DNA from: an uncultured Bacillus sp.
GTDB taxonomy: Bacteria > Bacillota > Bacilli > Bacillales > Cytobacillaceae
DNA: 5,638 nt
Assembly: GCA_937902115.1 (NCBI GenBank)
Contig: CALGSR010000160.1
Coordinates: 1-5,638 of the forward strand
Reading direction: 5' to 3'
Part shown: piece by piece, positions 1-5,226 of the stretch
Numbering within the stretch: the stretch's first letter is position 1
How the letters are laid out: every line of letters starts with the position of its first letter
Notes under the pieces: generated by a model
Told to the model about the DNA's origin: nothing
The model's database searches: none
What the model saw: only the letters and a program-made list of their open reading frames with translations
Translations under genes and position numbers: made by a program

Positions 1-30
1 GCCCTTTGTTTCCTATTTGTTTTTACTATA

Positions 31-834
31 TTACTTTAAAACCTTATCTTCACCAAACCATTTTTCTGAAATTTCAGCAGCAGTACCATCTTCATTCATT
101 TCATCAAGTGCAGCCTGAAGTTTCTCGAGCAAATCTTCATTTCCCTTTTTCACACCAACTGCATACTCTTCAGGAGAAAGGGATTCGTCAAGAACCTTGA
201 AGGTACCTTCTTCCTTCGTCATATAATAGTCGATAACAACTTCATCAATCACGACCGCATCTGTACGGCCTGCCTTTAAGTCTTGTAATGCAATCACATT
301 TGTATCATATTGAGAAAGCTCATCAATTTTATCGCTAATCGGATTCGCATTTAACGCATCGATTGCAGAAGAAAGGGCTTGAATCCCAATTTTTTTACCC
401 TCTAGATCATCAAGTTTGGAAAGATCAGAATCAGATAATGTGACAACCACCTGTGAATTCTTTAGATATGGTTTCGTAAATAATACCTTTTCTTTCCTTT
501 CATCTGTAATAGTGTAACCGTTCCAAATCAAATCAATCCGTCCACTGTTCAGCTCGTTTTCTTTTGTTTTCCAATCAATTGGCTGAAATTTAATGTCTGC
601 ATCCATTTTTTCACCGGCTGCATTCGCCATATCAATATCAAAGCCAACAATGTCATTGTTTTCATCACGGAATCCCATTGGGGCAAATGCATCATCAATC
701 CCGATGATCAATTTTTCTATCTTTTCTGTGTCAGAACCTGCCTCTGACTTTGAATCACTATCCCCATTTGAACATCCTATTAGAATAGCAATGAGGGATG
801 CCATCATGAGGACCATTAATGCGAATCGTTTCAT
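31..834 (-). CDS. Amino acid ABC transporter substrate-binding lipoprotein (SBP_bac_3 family)
   Basis: This is the extracellular receptor of a polar amino acid ABC importer, anchored to the outer face of the membrane. From ATG 834 the protein has 267 residues: a basic N-terminus and hydrophobic stretch, then a lipobox L18-I-G-C21 giving a lipidated Cys21, a Ser/Asp-rich linker, and a family 3 binding fold from about residue 42 to the end. Family landmarks are visible: the GFDIDM strand near 64-69, the segment around R113 (TDERKEKVLFTKPY), where the Arg normally grips the ligand alpha-carboxylate, and D197 in VVIDEVV, where an Asp normally holds the alpha-amino group. The ligand cannot be read from sequence; cystine, glutamine or a similar polar amino acid are options. 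The start is uncertain: the ribosome site AAAGGTGG is 12 bases from ATG 834 but 6 from an in-frame TTG at 840 (two extra residues). Bases 1-20 read on the minus strand contain AAAGGG with no terminator before it, which suggests that a permease gene follows outside the window. Confidence 0.93.
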   Translation of the reverse strand: MKRFALMVLMMASLIAILIGCSNGDSDSKSEAGSDTEKIEKLIIGIDDAFAPMGFRDENNDIVGFDIDMANAAGEKMDADIKFQPIDWKTKENELNSGRIDLIWNGYTITDERKEKVLFTKPYLKNSQVVVTLSDSDLSKLDDLEGKKIGIQALSSAIDALNANPISDKIDELSQYDTNVIALQDLKAGRTDAVVIDEVVIDYYMTKEEGTFKVLDESLSPEEYAVGVKKGNEDLLEKLQAALDEMNEDGTAAEISEKWFGEDKVLK

Positions 835-914
835 GTTCAAGGACAACCACCTTTATTTTAGAATATTATTTCATTAACACTTTACCACACTAATAAGATA
901 CCACAACAGGCTTT

Positions 915-943
915 ATGATAACAGATCCAAAATATCATTTTAA
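915..943 (-). promoter_or_regulatory. Probable sigma-A promoter of the amino acid receptor gene
   Basis: On the minus strand, TTAAAA (943-938) and TATCAT (920-915) are 17 bases apart, and TG stands one base before the -10 (an extended -10). This predicts a leader of about 70 bases before the start near 834-840. That is too short for a T-box or S-box leader, and none is visible. A weaker pair closer to the gene (TTGTGG, 16 bases, TAAAGT) is an alternative. Confidence 0.4.
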
Positions 944-1092
944 CTTTTTTGAATATTACTATACTAGATAAGTCATTCTCATCCGCGAACCATTTGTTAT
1001 TTCAATAGGGTGAAACATTATTATTCAGGCCTTTCTTTAAAAAGATTTTTCAGCCCTTATCCAAAAAACCCTTCATTTAGTGATGAACAAAA

Positions 1093-1122
1093 TTGACTCT
1101 GAATAGAGATAATCATTATAAT
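1093..1122 (+). promoter_or_regulatory. Strong sigma-A promoter of the MFS transporter gene
   Basis: TTGACT (1093-1098) and a perfect TATAAT (1117-1122) are separated by 18 bases. Transcription should start near 1129, leaving a leader of only about 17 bases before ATG 1146, just enough for the ribosome site. Such a short leader leaves no room for attenuation, so control would have to act at initiation, in line with the operator-like palindrome over the -10. Confidence 0.75.
1107..1121 (+). promoter_or_regulatory. Fur/PerR-type operator overlapping the -10 of the MFS promoter
   Basis: AGATAATCATTATAA is a 7-1-7 inverted repeat. By my count it matches 12 of 14 defined positions of the Bacillus Fur box (TGATAATNATTATCA) and also 12 of 14 of the PerR box (TTATAATNATTATAA). 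The left half carries the G typical of Fur and the right half the A typical of PerR, so the sequence does not decide between the two regulators. It covers the spacer end and most of the -10, where a bound repressor would block RNA polymerase. The match is seen in the sequence; regulation by iron, manganese or peroxide is inferred. Confidence 0.5.
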
Positions 1123-1145
1123 AGTCGGGAAATGGAGTGAAAATT

Positions 1146-2330
1146 ATGATTGAGACGAAAAAGGCTTTGCCTATTTTATTTGCGGTTATGTTTCTGGTCA
1201 TGGCCGGATTTGGCATTATCATTCCGGTTCTGCCCTTTTATGCGGAAAATATTGGGGCCTCGCCAACGGAACTAGGGTATCTCATGGCAGTATACTCCCT
1301 GATGCAGCTCATATTTGCGCCGCTGTGGGGACGAATTTCCGATCGCATTGGGCGCAAACCTGTCATTATGATTGGAATTTTGGGACTGGCCTTTTCCTTC
1401 TTCTTAACCGGTGCATCTGACACGCTCGGCATGCTATTTGTCGCACGAATTGTCGGCGGTGCTTTGTCTGCGGCCAATATGCCGACAGCCATGGCCTATG
1501 TTGCCGATATTACAACCCCTGAGAACCGCAGTAAAGGAATGGGCATCATTGGCGCTGCTACCGGACTGGGCTTTGTTTTTGGACCAGCTATCGGCGGAGT
1601 TTTTTCAAAGATTGACTTAAGTATTCCGTTTTTTGTTGCCGGTGGATTTTCCCTTTTCACCTTCCTCCTCGTTCTTTTCTTCCTTAAGGAGTCTTTAGCG
1701 AAGGAAAACAGAGGACAGTCTGAAAAAGAAAAAACTTCGATGTGGCAGTCCTTTAAGGGTTCACAATCGATCCTCTTCTTTTTGCAATTATTTATTTCTC
1801 TCTCATTAGCAGGCCTAGAAACGACCTTTGCTTATTTTGCGGCAAAAAAGGCCGGGTTAGGAACGATACAGCTTGGCTATGTTTTTATGATCATGGGATT
1901 AGTGAGCGCCTTTATTCAAGGCGGGGTGATGGGAAGAGTGGCAAAAAAATATGGCGAAGGATTGGTAATCAAAGCAGGAATTGTTATTTCCGCCATTGGC
2001 TTCGGGCTGATCCTGCTTGTTGACAGCTTTGCCACGGCTGCGATTTTTTTATCGATTTTTGGAATCGGCAACGGCGTCATTCGTCCGGCTGTTTCCGCAT
2101 TGTTAACAAAAACCGTTGCCTCAGGACATGGCAGTGTTACGGGTCTTTTGTCCTCCTTTGATTCACTTGGACGAATCGCTGGACCGCCAATTGGCGGAGC
2201 ACTGTACGGGATCGCAATCGGACTGCCTTATATTTCAGGGATCCTTTTATCGGTGGTTGCACTCGTTCTATATTTTATCTATTCAGCGCAATCCAAAACA
2301 ACAGAGCAAAATCTTTTTTTTAATAAATGA
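1146..2330 (+). CDS. MFS efflux transporter, Bmr/NorA/TetA-like (DHA1 drug:H+ antiporter group)
   Basis: This is a 394-residue, 12-TM major facilitator that probably exports a drug, metabolite or chelator in exchange for protons. The N-terminal half carries the family signatures: motif A GRISDRIGRK at about 62-71 in the loop after TM2, a motif B-like R101-I-V-G-G in TM4, the conserved block around YVADITTPENR near 118-128, and antiporter motif C at about 136-151 in TM5 (GAATGLGFVFGPAIGG). The charged central loop between TM6 and TM7 spans about residues 183-205. ATG 1146 is chosen because GGAG (1134-1137) lies 8 bases upstream; an in-frame GTG at 1137 falls inside that ribosome site and is unlikely. 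The gene stands alone between its own strong promoter and a terminator one base after its stop. The substrate is unknown. The Fur/PerR-like operator raises the possibility of siderophore, metal-chelate or oxidative-stress-linked export, but ordinary multidrug efflux fits the protein equally well. Confidence 0.92.
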   Translation: MIETKKALPILFAVMFLVMAGFGIIIPVLPFYAENIGASPTELGYLMAVYSLMQLIFAPLWGRISDRIGRKPVIMIGILGLAFSFFLTGASDTLGMLFVARIVGGALSAANMPTAMAYVADITTPENRSKGMGIIGAATGLGFVFGPAIGGVFSKIDLSIPFFVAGGFSLFTFLLVLFFLKESLAKENRGQSEKEKTSMWQSFKGSQSILFFLQLFISLSLAGLETTFAYFAAKKAGLGTIQLGYVFMIMGLVSAFIQGGVMGRVAKKYGEGLVIKAGIVISAIGFGLILLVDSFATAAIFLSIFGIGNGVIRPAVSALLTKTVASGHGSVTGLLSSFDSLGRIAGPPIGGALYGIAIGLPYISGILLSVVALVLYFIYSAQSKTTEQNLFFNK

Positions 2331-2331
2331 G

Positions 2332-2364
2332 AAAAAAGCTTGGGAAAACCTCCTAAGCTTTTTT
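2332..2364. terminator. Bidirectional factor-independent terminator between convergent genes
   Basis: A 13-pair stem joins 2332-2344 to 2352-2364 (one G-T wobble) around the 7-base loop 2345-2351. Each outer arm is an A6/T6 run, so a U-tract follows the hairpin on either strand. It begins one base after the MFS stop codon. It also contains the last codons and TAG stop (2355-2353) of the opposing RDD gene, so that gene ends inside its own terminator. Confidence 0.88.
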
Positions 2365-2865
2365 CTTTACCTCTGTTTTTGCAATGATATCGTATAAAGA
2401 TTGCCTCTTTTTTGTAAAAATTGCTGTTAAAATATAGATAAGCATGAGCGCATAGATGATTCCGCCTATGAGCGTATATTGGAATGGCACATCCCCTTCT
2501 AAGTAGACAAGGCGATAAACAAGATAATGGGATAATTCCCACGGGAAAAACTTCAGCATCGTGCGAAAAACGGCATGAATGATGGACAAAGGTTCGCCAT
2601 TTTGTGTCACGACTTTAATCCCCGTTTTCTTTTTGCCAAAGGATTGTCCGCCGAACATGGAATCGCTAATGATAAAATAAAGGACCACTGGCAAAGTTAA
2701 AACGAGAAACCCTGACAATTGAGCAGTTACTGCGGAACCGATGAAAAATTGTTGCAAGGACGGAAAGAGGAATACATTTACACAGATGAGAAGTACGATA
2801 TAAGCTAGAATGAATAGGTAATCAATCAGGAAGGCCTTCAAGCGTAGCAGAAATGAAGCATTCAT
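2353..2865 (-). CDS. RDD family integral membrane protein
   Basis: A 170-residue membrane protein with the features of the RDD family: R8 and D15 in the first segment (RLKAFLIDYL), an Asp at about 68 before a GGQSFGKKKTGIKVV loop (the family's G-x-S/T-x-GK...G signature), and a C-terminal RQSLYDIIAKT near 154-164. TM segments lie at about 12-32, 50-67 and 133-150, and the tail is Lys-rich. The biochemical role of most RDD proteins is unknown; a few have been linked to ion or proton transport, which cannot be inferred here. The start at ATG 2865 is supported by GAGG followed by 7 bases. The gene appears monocistronic, with its own promoter at 2921-2949 and an end inside the shared terminator. 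Family assignment is firm, function is not. Confidence 0.88.
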   Translation of the reverse strand: MNASFLLRLKAFLIDYLFILAYIVLLICVNVFLFPSLQQFFIGSAVTAQLSGFLVLTLPVVLYFIISDSMFGGQSFGKKKTGIKVVTQNGEPLSIIHAVFRTMLKFFPWELSHYLVYRLVYLEGDVPFQYTLIGGIIYALMLIYILTAIFTKKRQSLYDIIAKTEVKKKA

Positions 2866-2896
2866 AACCTCACCTCTTCGTTATTATTGCGAACTG

Positions 2897-2989
2897 TCAC
2901 CTAAGTTTTAATTGAACTTCATTATCCCATAGTTTATCGGATAGGTCAGTATAAATCGTCATTTTCTTTTCATACTTGTTTGACACCAT
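2897..2989 (-). CDS. Candidate 30-aa small ORF (unrecognised)
   Basis: An open frame of 30 codons begins MVSNKYEKKM and ends QLKLR. It has AGGGAG (3003-2998) 8 bases ahead of its ATG, a good Bacillus ribosome site, and a mixed charged composition that resembles a cytosolic peptide. Against it: it follows a strong terminator with only about 20 bases between, no clear promoter of its own was found, and the RDD promoter lies within it. It could be translated from read-through, be the remnant of a longer gene, or be chance. I do not recognise the peptide. Confidence 0.3.
   Translation of the reverse strand: MVSNKYEKKMTIYTDLSDKLWDNEVQLKLR
2921..2949 (-). promoter_or_regulatory. Probable sigma-A promoter of the RDD gene
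   Basis: On the minus strand CTGACC (2949-2944) and GATAAT (2926-2921) are 17 bases apart, with TG one base ahead of the -10. Transcription would begin near 2914, about 50 bases before ATG 2865. It lies downstream of the terminator that ends the preceding small-gene operon, so the RDD gene should be an independent transcription unit. Confidence 0.45.
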
Positions 2990-3011
2990 CCATTTCTCTC
3001 CCTATGATAAA

Positions 3012-3036
3012 AAGGAACTGACTAAGTCAGCCCCTT
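3012..3036 (-). terminator. Terminator of the two-gene small-protein operon
   Basis: Read on the minus strand, AAGGGGCTGAC (3036-3026), loop TTA and GTCAGTTCCTT (3022-3012) form an 11-pair stem with two G-T wobbles, followed by a run of T residues (3013-3009). The TAG stop of the 81-aa gene (3024-3022) sits in the loop and first stem base, so the gene's last codons form half of its own terminator. Confidence 0.85.
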
Positions 3037-3267
3037 ATTGTTGATTCTCTTTTTAACATCCGCCCGAATGGAATCAATCAAAAAGTTGGGTAAATCAGCC
3101 GGAAGCGAGGTTCCATTTTGAAAAACCCAGGAATTGATGATTTCGAGATCTGCTTTCTTAAAGGTAATCCGATAATTTTGATTTTCGCTGTTGAAAAAAG
3201 TGCTCACATATTCCTCACTGGCAAAGTCATCATCAATAATCATCGATGTAATTTCATAGGGTCCCAT
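3022..3267 (-). CDS. Hypothetical 81-aa protein
   Basis: A small, probably cytoplasmic protein of 81 residues with no signal peptide or TM segment. It has an acidic N-terminal part (DDDFASEEY near 13-21), a central stretch rich in aromatic and beta-forming residues (about 25-52) and a basic, probably helical C-terminus. I do not recognise a family or motif. Of three ATGs closely spaced upstream, only the one at 3267 opens this frame; a purine-rich GGGG ribosome site ends 8 bases before it. It lies 31 bases after the 45-aa gene in the same direction and ends in a strong terminator, so the two are probably co-transcribed. The ribosome site, the spacing and the terminator built into its end make it a convincing real gene although its function is unknown. 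Confidence 0.75.
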   Translation of the reverse strand: MGPYEITSMIIDDDFASEEYVSTFFNSENQNYRITFKKADLEIINSWVFQNGTSLPADLPNFLIDSIRADVKKRINNKGLT

Positions 3268-3298
3268 TCATTCATTCCCCTTCCCCCTACAAAGAGAG

Positions 3299-3436
3299 TC
3301 AGTTTTTTGGCTGATCCTGATACGCAATCAAGATCACTTCTTCACCCTTTTTTTCTGTGAGTGTTTTTTCAAGCATGCTAATTTGTTCTAAATCACTTTG
3401 AGATAAATTGGCAAAATTGAACTGTTCCATACCCAT
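3299..3436 (-). CDS. Hypothetical 45-aa small protein
   Basis: A 45-residue soluble peptide starting MGMEQFNFAN. It looks amphipathic, with a probable helix at about 12-30 (SQSDLEQISMLEKTLTEKK) followed by a short hydrophobic strand (EEVILIAYQ, 32-40), the pattern of a small folded protein rather than random sequence. The start ATG 3436 is preceded by GGAGAGTGAT, with GGAG 10 bases away; an in-frame ATG two codons later is possible. It is the first gene of a probable operon with the 81-aa protein. I recall no characterised homologue. A role in sporulation or stress is only a guess, based on the sporulation-like promoter element upstream. Confidence 0.7.
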   Translation of the reverse strand: MGMEQFNFANLSQSDLEQISMLEKTLTEKKGEEVILIAYQDQPKN

Positions 3437-3521
3437 ATTTATCACTCTCCATTTTTTTGCAGCCTTCTCAAAGAAATGATGTGAAATTGGCGATATTCCT
3501 CAGTTCAAAGGCTCGTACCTT

Positions 3522-3552
3522 CAGTATTTGTTCTGGGATTTTTTTTTATGCA
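3522..3552 (-). promoter_or_regulatory. Possible forespore (sigma-G-like) promoter upstream of the 45/81-aa operon
   Basis: On the minus strand TGCATA (3552-3547) is followed after 18 bases by AATACTG (3528-3522). This resembles the sigma-G pattern TGnATA / CATACTA (5 of 7 in the -10). No convincing sigma-A promoter was found between here and the gene. The leader would be about 80 bases. This is a weak, by-eye call. Confidence 0.2.
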
Positions 3553-3575
3553 AAAGAGACTTATCTGAATTTACC

Positions 3576-3584
3576 TGTTATATA
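3576..3584 (+). promoter_or_regulatory. Possible extended -10 element ahead of the 49-aa gene
   Basis: TGTTATATA provides a TG plus a TATATA hexamer about 40 bases before ATG 3626. The matching -35 region is poor (GAGACT at 17 bases upstream), so this is only the best sigma-A candidate available. Confidence 0.25.
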
Positions 3585-3625
3585 AGCTTGATTTCGACCC
3601 ATGCTAAAGAATGGAGGTGATATTT

Positions 3626-3775
3626 ATGGCAACAAGAAGACCCGTAGAGTATTCCGGTAAGGTTTTAGATCAAAGAAATAATCTAACAGGCCCCGGTTCG
3701 ACTCCTGGTGAGCAGCCATTCCCGGAATTGCCAGATCATGTCTCCATTAAGCAAAAGCGAAAACAGATGAAATAA
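3626..3775 (+). CDS. Hypothetical 49-aa hydrophilic small protein
   Basis: A 49-residue basic, Pro/Gly-rich peptide running from MATRRPVEYS to a Lys/Arg/Gln-rich tail (IKQKRKQMK), with a central TGPGSTPGEQPFPELP segment that is probably unstructured. It has no Cys, no TM segment and no signal peptide. The ribosome site GGAGGTGAT is perfect and lies 8 bases before ATG 3626, the strongest translation signal in the window. It is divergent from the 45/81-aa operon. Size and composition are like those of small spore or stress proteins of Bacillaceae, but it matches no such family that I can recall, and that link is a guess. No clear terminator follows. Confidence 0.75.
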   Translation: MATRRPVEYSGKVLDQRNNLTGPGSTPGEQPFPELPDHVSIKQKRKQMK

Positions 3776-3830
3776 GCCAATGCATAAATCTGCTTGTCTT
3801 AACGATACTAATCGTAGAGTTATGCGGTAA

Positions 3831-4016
3831 CACTATTCAGAATGCGGAGGGATATGCCTTGAATATTCTATCTACCTTTTTGTCGACTCTCATGATCACA
3901 AGAATGAAAACGGCATTCTTTGGCGGACATATCGCTAGATGGCTGAAGAATTTATTGAGAATGCCAACAATGTCTTAAGCAGCGAATATTCATGCTATAG
4001 GATCTTTCTGCGATAA
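3831..4016 (+). pseudogene. Possible decayed reading frame interrupted by a TAG
   Basis: In the frame beginning after the TAA at 3828-3830, the translation has a soluble-protein character (for example SIYLFVDSHDHKNENG), is stopped by TAG at 3936-3938, resumes at once with ATG 3939 (MAEEFIENANNVLSSE), and ends at TAA 4014-4016. Neither half has a good start with a ribosome site. This may be a gene remnant, or coincidence in a short region; I recognise no homologue. Confidence 0.2.
3859..3978 (+). CDS. Candidate 39-aa small ORF with TTG start
   Basis: GGAGG (3847-3850 and the following G) lies 8 bases before a TTG at 3859 that opens 39 codons, starting MNILSTFLST. The peptide is hydrophobic in its first half and cationic in its second, as in small membrane-active peptides. 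The frame is open back to 3751 but contains no other start. A different frame over the same bases looks at least as protein-like, so this call rests mainly on the ribosome site. Confidence 0.25.
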   Translation: MNILSTFLSTLMITRMKTAFFGGHIARWLKNLLRMPTMS

Positions 4017-4021
4017 ACTAA

Positions 4022-4084
4022 AGAAACAGAGGGTTACAACACAACCCTTCTTCAAGGGAGATTGTATAAATTCCCTCTGTTTCT
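4022..4084 (-). terminator. Nested hairpin, probable terminator of the 351-aa membrane protein gene
   Basis: The 12-base arms AGAAACAGAGGG (4022-4033) and CCCTCTGTTTCT (4073-4084) pair perfectly. Inside, TACAA/TTGTA (4035-4039 with 4062-4066) and CCCTT/AAGGG (4045-4049 with 4054-4058, loop CTTC) continue the structure. On the minus strand it starts 34 bases after the stop at 4119 and is followed by the T-rich TTTAGTTT, which fits termination. On the plus strand the following CTGTCTTTC is a weaker tail. It is larger than a usual terminator, so a processing or regulatory role remains possible. Confidence 0.6.
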
Positions 4085-4118
4085 GTCTTTCAGCAGCCGT
4101 TCAACTGTTCATCTCTTC

Positions 4119-5174
4119 CTAAAACGATAGGTACTTTTTCAGTGCCGCAATAAACGGTCCAGTTTCATCGACCTTAAGCGGAACTTCCTCGAATTCCTTT
4201 TCTATCCCCATGATTAAATGAGCTTTAACAGGCTGCTTCAACTTTAAGATTACATCTGGATAGACTTTTTCAAAATCGCGGGCGATGAATTCAATCGCAT
4301 TCTTCGATGGTTTATGCTGCAGCTGTTCCGAGTCCTCAATGACAGCTTCGATATCCGTCCATTTGATTTCCATCCTTTTCATTAAGCCTAGGGAAACATG
4401 GATTCCTTCACTTGTGACTTGCAGCGGGTTCAACCGGAGCGCCTGAATATCACCGAGAAAGAAAAACACAGAATAAAGATTAAAAATTAACAAAATGAGT
4501 GAGATAACGATCGATTTTTCATGAAGCCACCAATGGATTCCGACTGTTTCAAAGATAATCGCATGAATCACCATCACTTGAAAAGCAATCATGCTTGTTT
4601 TTTGATGCATTGTAAATTGATTTGGCTTAAGCTGAGGTTTCTTGCGCCAGCACGCAAACGTATAATAAAACATCAGCAGTTCCGAACAAATCACTTTAAT
4701 GATAAGGGCTGAACCTGCATGTTTATCAACAGCATTTGCAAAAGAAAACGTGAAAGGTAGAGAGCTATTTTTAGCCGAATGAATAATTTTCGGCATATAT
4801 TTCACTAAGACAACAATGAGCGAAACTTCGATGATTAGAAGAATGCCCTCAACTGCAAAACCAGCCCATGTGACAGCCTCGAAAGGTTCTAGATACTCAA
4901 TTGGGATTAGGAAACGAGCTAATACAAGGCCGCTTGCGATTCCAATGATTACGTTTTTCCAGGACCACTTCCGTTTCCAGGCGATGAATAAAATCGGTGA
5001 AACCAGGGCCAAATCAATCATCGAACCAATGACAACCCCACTTGGTTCCTGTGGCAGCAAACTCAGCCCGAAAGAAGTGTGATACAAGGAAAGATTGGAT
5101 CCCAAGACAAGGAGAAGCAAAATAAATAGAATATTTCGCTGAAGCGCTGTTTTTATAGCCATATATATTCTCAC
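4119..5174 (-). CDS. Polytopic membrane protein of unknown function with C-terminal soluble domain
   Basis: A 351-residue protein with about seven hydrophobic segments (near 14-31, 45-66, 72-91, 102-126, 154-175, 193-213 and 220-241) and a C-terminal soluble domain from about 245 to the end. That domain reads as alternating short beta strands (LQVTSEGIHVS, EIKWTDIEAVIED, DVILKLKQPV, EVPLKV) closed by a helix (PFIAALKKYL). The pattern recalls bacterial PH-like domains, but this is an impression and not an identification. No catalytic motif stands out. Start choice: GTG 5174 has AAGG 6 bases before it, while ATG 5162, four codons later, has only a weaker GAGTGAG at longer spacing; either could be right. 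It follows the P-type ATPase gene by 52 bases in the same direction but has its own promoter, so a functional link to metal export is not implied. The nested hairpin at 4022-4084 probably ends its transcript. Confidence 0.82.
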   Translation of the reverse strand: MRIYMAIKTALQRNILFILLLLVLGSNLSLYHTSFGLSLLPQEPSGVVIGSMIDLALVSPILFIAWKRKWSWKNVIIGIASGLVLARFLIPIEYLEPFEAVTWAGFAVEGILLIIEVSLIVVLVKYMPKIIHSAKNSSLPFTFSFANAVDKHAGSALIIKVICSELLMFYYTFACWRKKPQLKPNQFTMHQKTSMIAFQVMVIHAIIFETVGIHWWLHEKSIVISLILLIFNLYSVFFFLGDIQALRLNPLQVTSEGIHVSLGLMKRMEIKWTDIEAVIEDSEQLQHKPSKNAIEFIARDFEKVYPDVILKLKQPVKAHLIMGIEKEFEEVPLKVDETGPFIAALKKYLSF

Positions 5175-5193
5175 TCTTTTCCTTTTTAACCCA

Positions 5194-5222
5194 ATTATAC
5201 CAAAATTCCTTTTCAGAGTAAT
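5194..5222 (-). promoter_or_regulatory. Extended -10 sigma-A promoter of the 351-aa gene
   Basis: On the minus strand a perfect TATAAT (5199-5194) is preceded by TG one base upstream, with a weak -35 ATTACT (5222-5217) at 17-base spacing. The start would be near 5187, giving a leader of about 13-25 bases depending on the start codon. It fills the short gap after the ATPase stop codon, so the membrane protein can be expressed independently. Confidence 0.6.
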
Positions 5223-5226
5223 CTCT

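Larger units (their letters stand above)
3776..4118. other. 343-base stretch without a confident gene
   Basis: This region separates the 49-aa gene from the 351-aa gene. It holds a two-tier inverted repeat at 3782-3825 (GCATAA/TTATGC outside, ACGAT/ATCGT inside, no U-tract), two competing weak reading frames between 3831 and 4016, and the nested hairpin at 4022-4084. I see no promoter, tRNA or transposon end in it. Confidence 0.6.

Noticed and set aside
966..982. A second Fur-like sequence (AGATAAGTCATTCTCAT)
   Set aside because: It fits the 7-1-7 pattern only if one base is removed, and it lies upstream of the minus-strand promoter rather than over it.
835..1130. A T-box or S-box riboswitch ahead of the amino acid transporter gene
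   Set aside because: The predicted leader is only about 70 bases, and no T-box sequence, S-box core or antiterminator/terminator pair is visible.
1238..1492. Long open frame on the minus strand inside the MFS gene
   Set aside because: It lies entirely opposite a well-supported gene with clear family motifs and has no ribosome site; it is a shadow of the codon pattern. The open frames opposite the receptor, the ATPase and the 351-aa gene were dismissed likewise.
3600..3606. CATGCTA as a sigma-G -10 for the 49-aa gene
   Set aside because: The start site would fall on the ribosome site, leaving almost no leader, and there is no matching -35 at 17-18 bases.
3689..3720. GGTTCGACTCC, a perfect-looking tRNA T-loop, followed by a CCA within the 49-aa gene (tRNA end or integrase attachment site?)
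   Set aside because: The T-stem has a mismatch and no complementary 5' acceptor arm, D-arm or anticodon arm is found upstream. The bases are explained as codons for the Gly/Pro-rich segment.
3912..3965. Inverted repeat GGCATTCT / AGAATGCC as a possible structured RNA or mobile element end
   Set aside because: An 8-base match with a 38-base gap is expected by chance in a region of this size, and there is no flanking duplication or transposase.
2897..4118. Toxin-antitoxin or phage-defence module made of the small genes
   Set aside because: The 45/81-aa pair has the size of a toxin-antitoxin operon, but neither protein shows a recognisable toxin motif or DNA-binding domain, and the genes do not overlap as such pairs often do.
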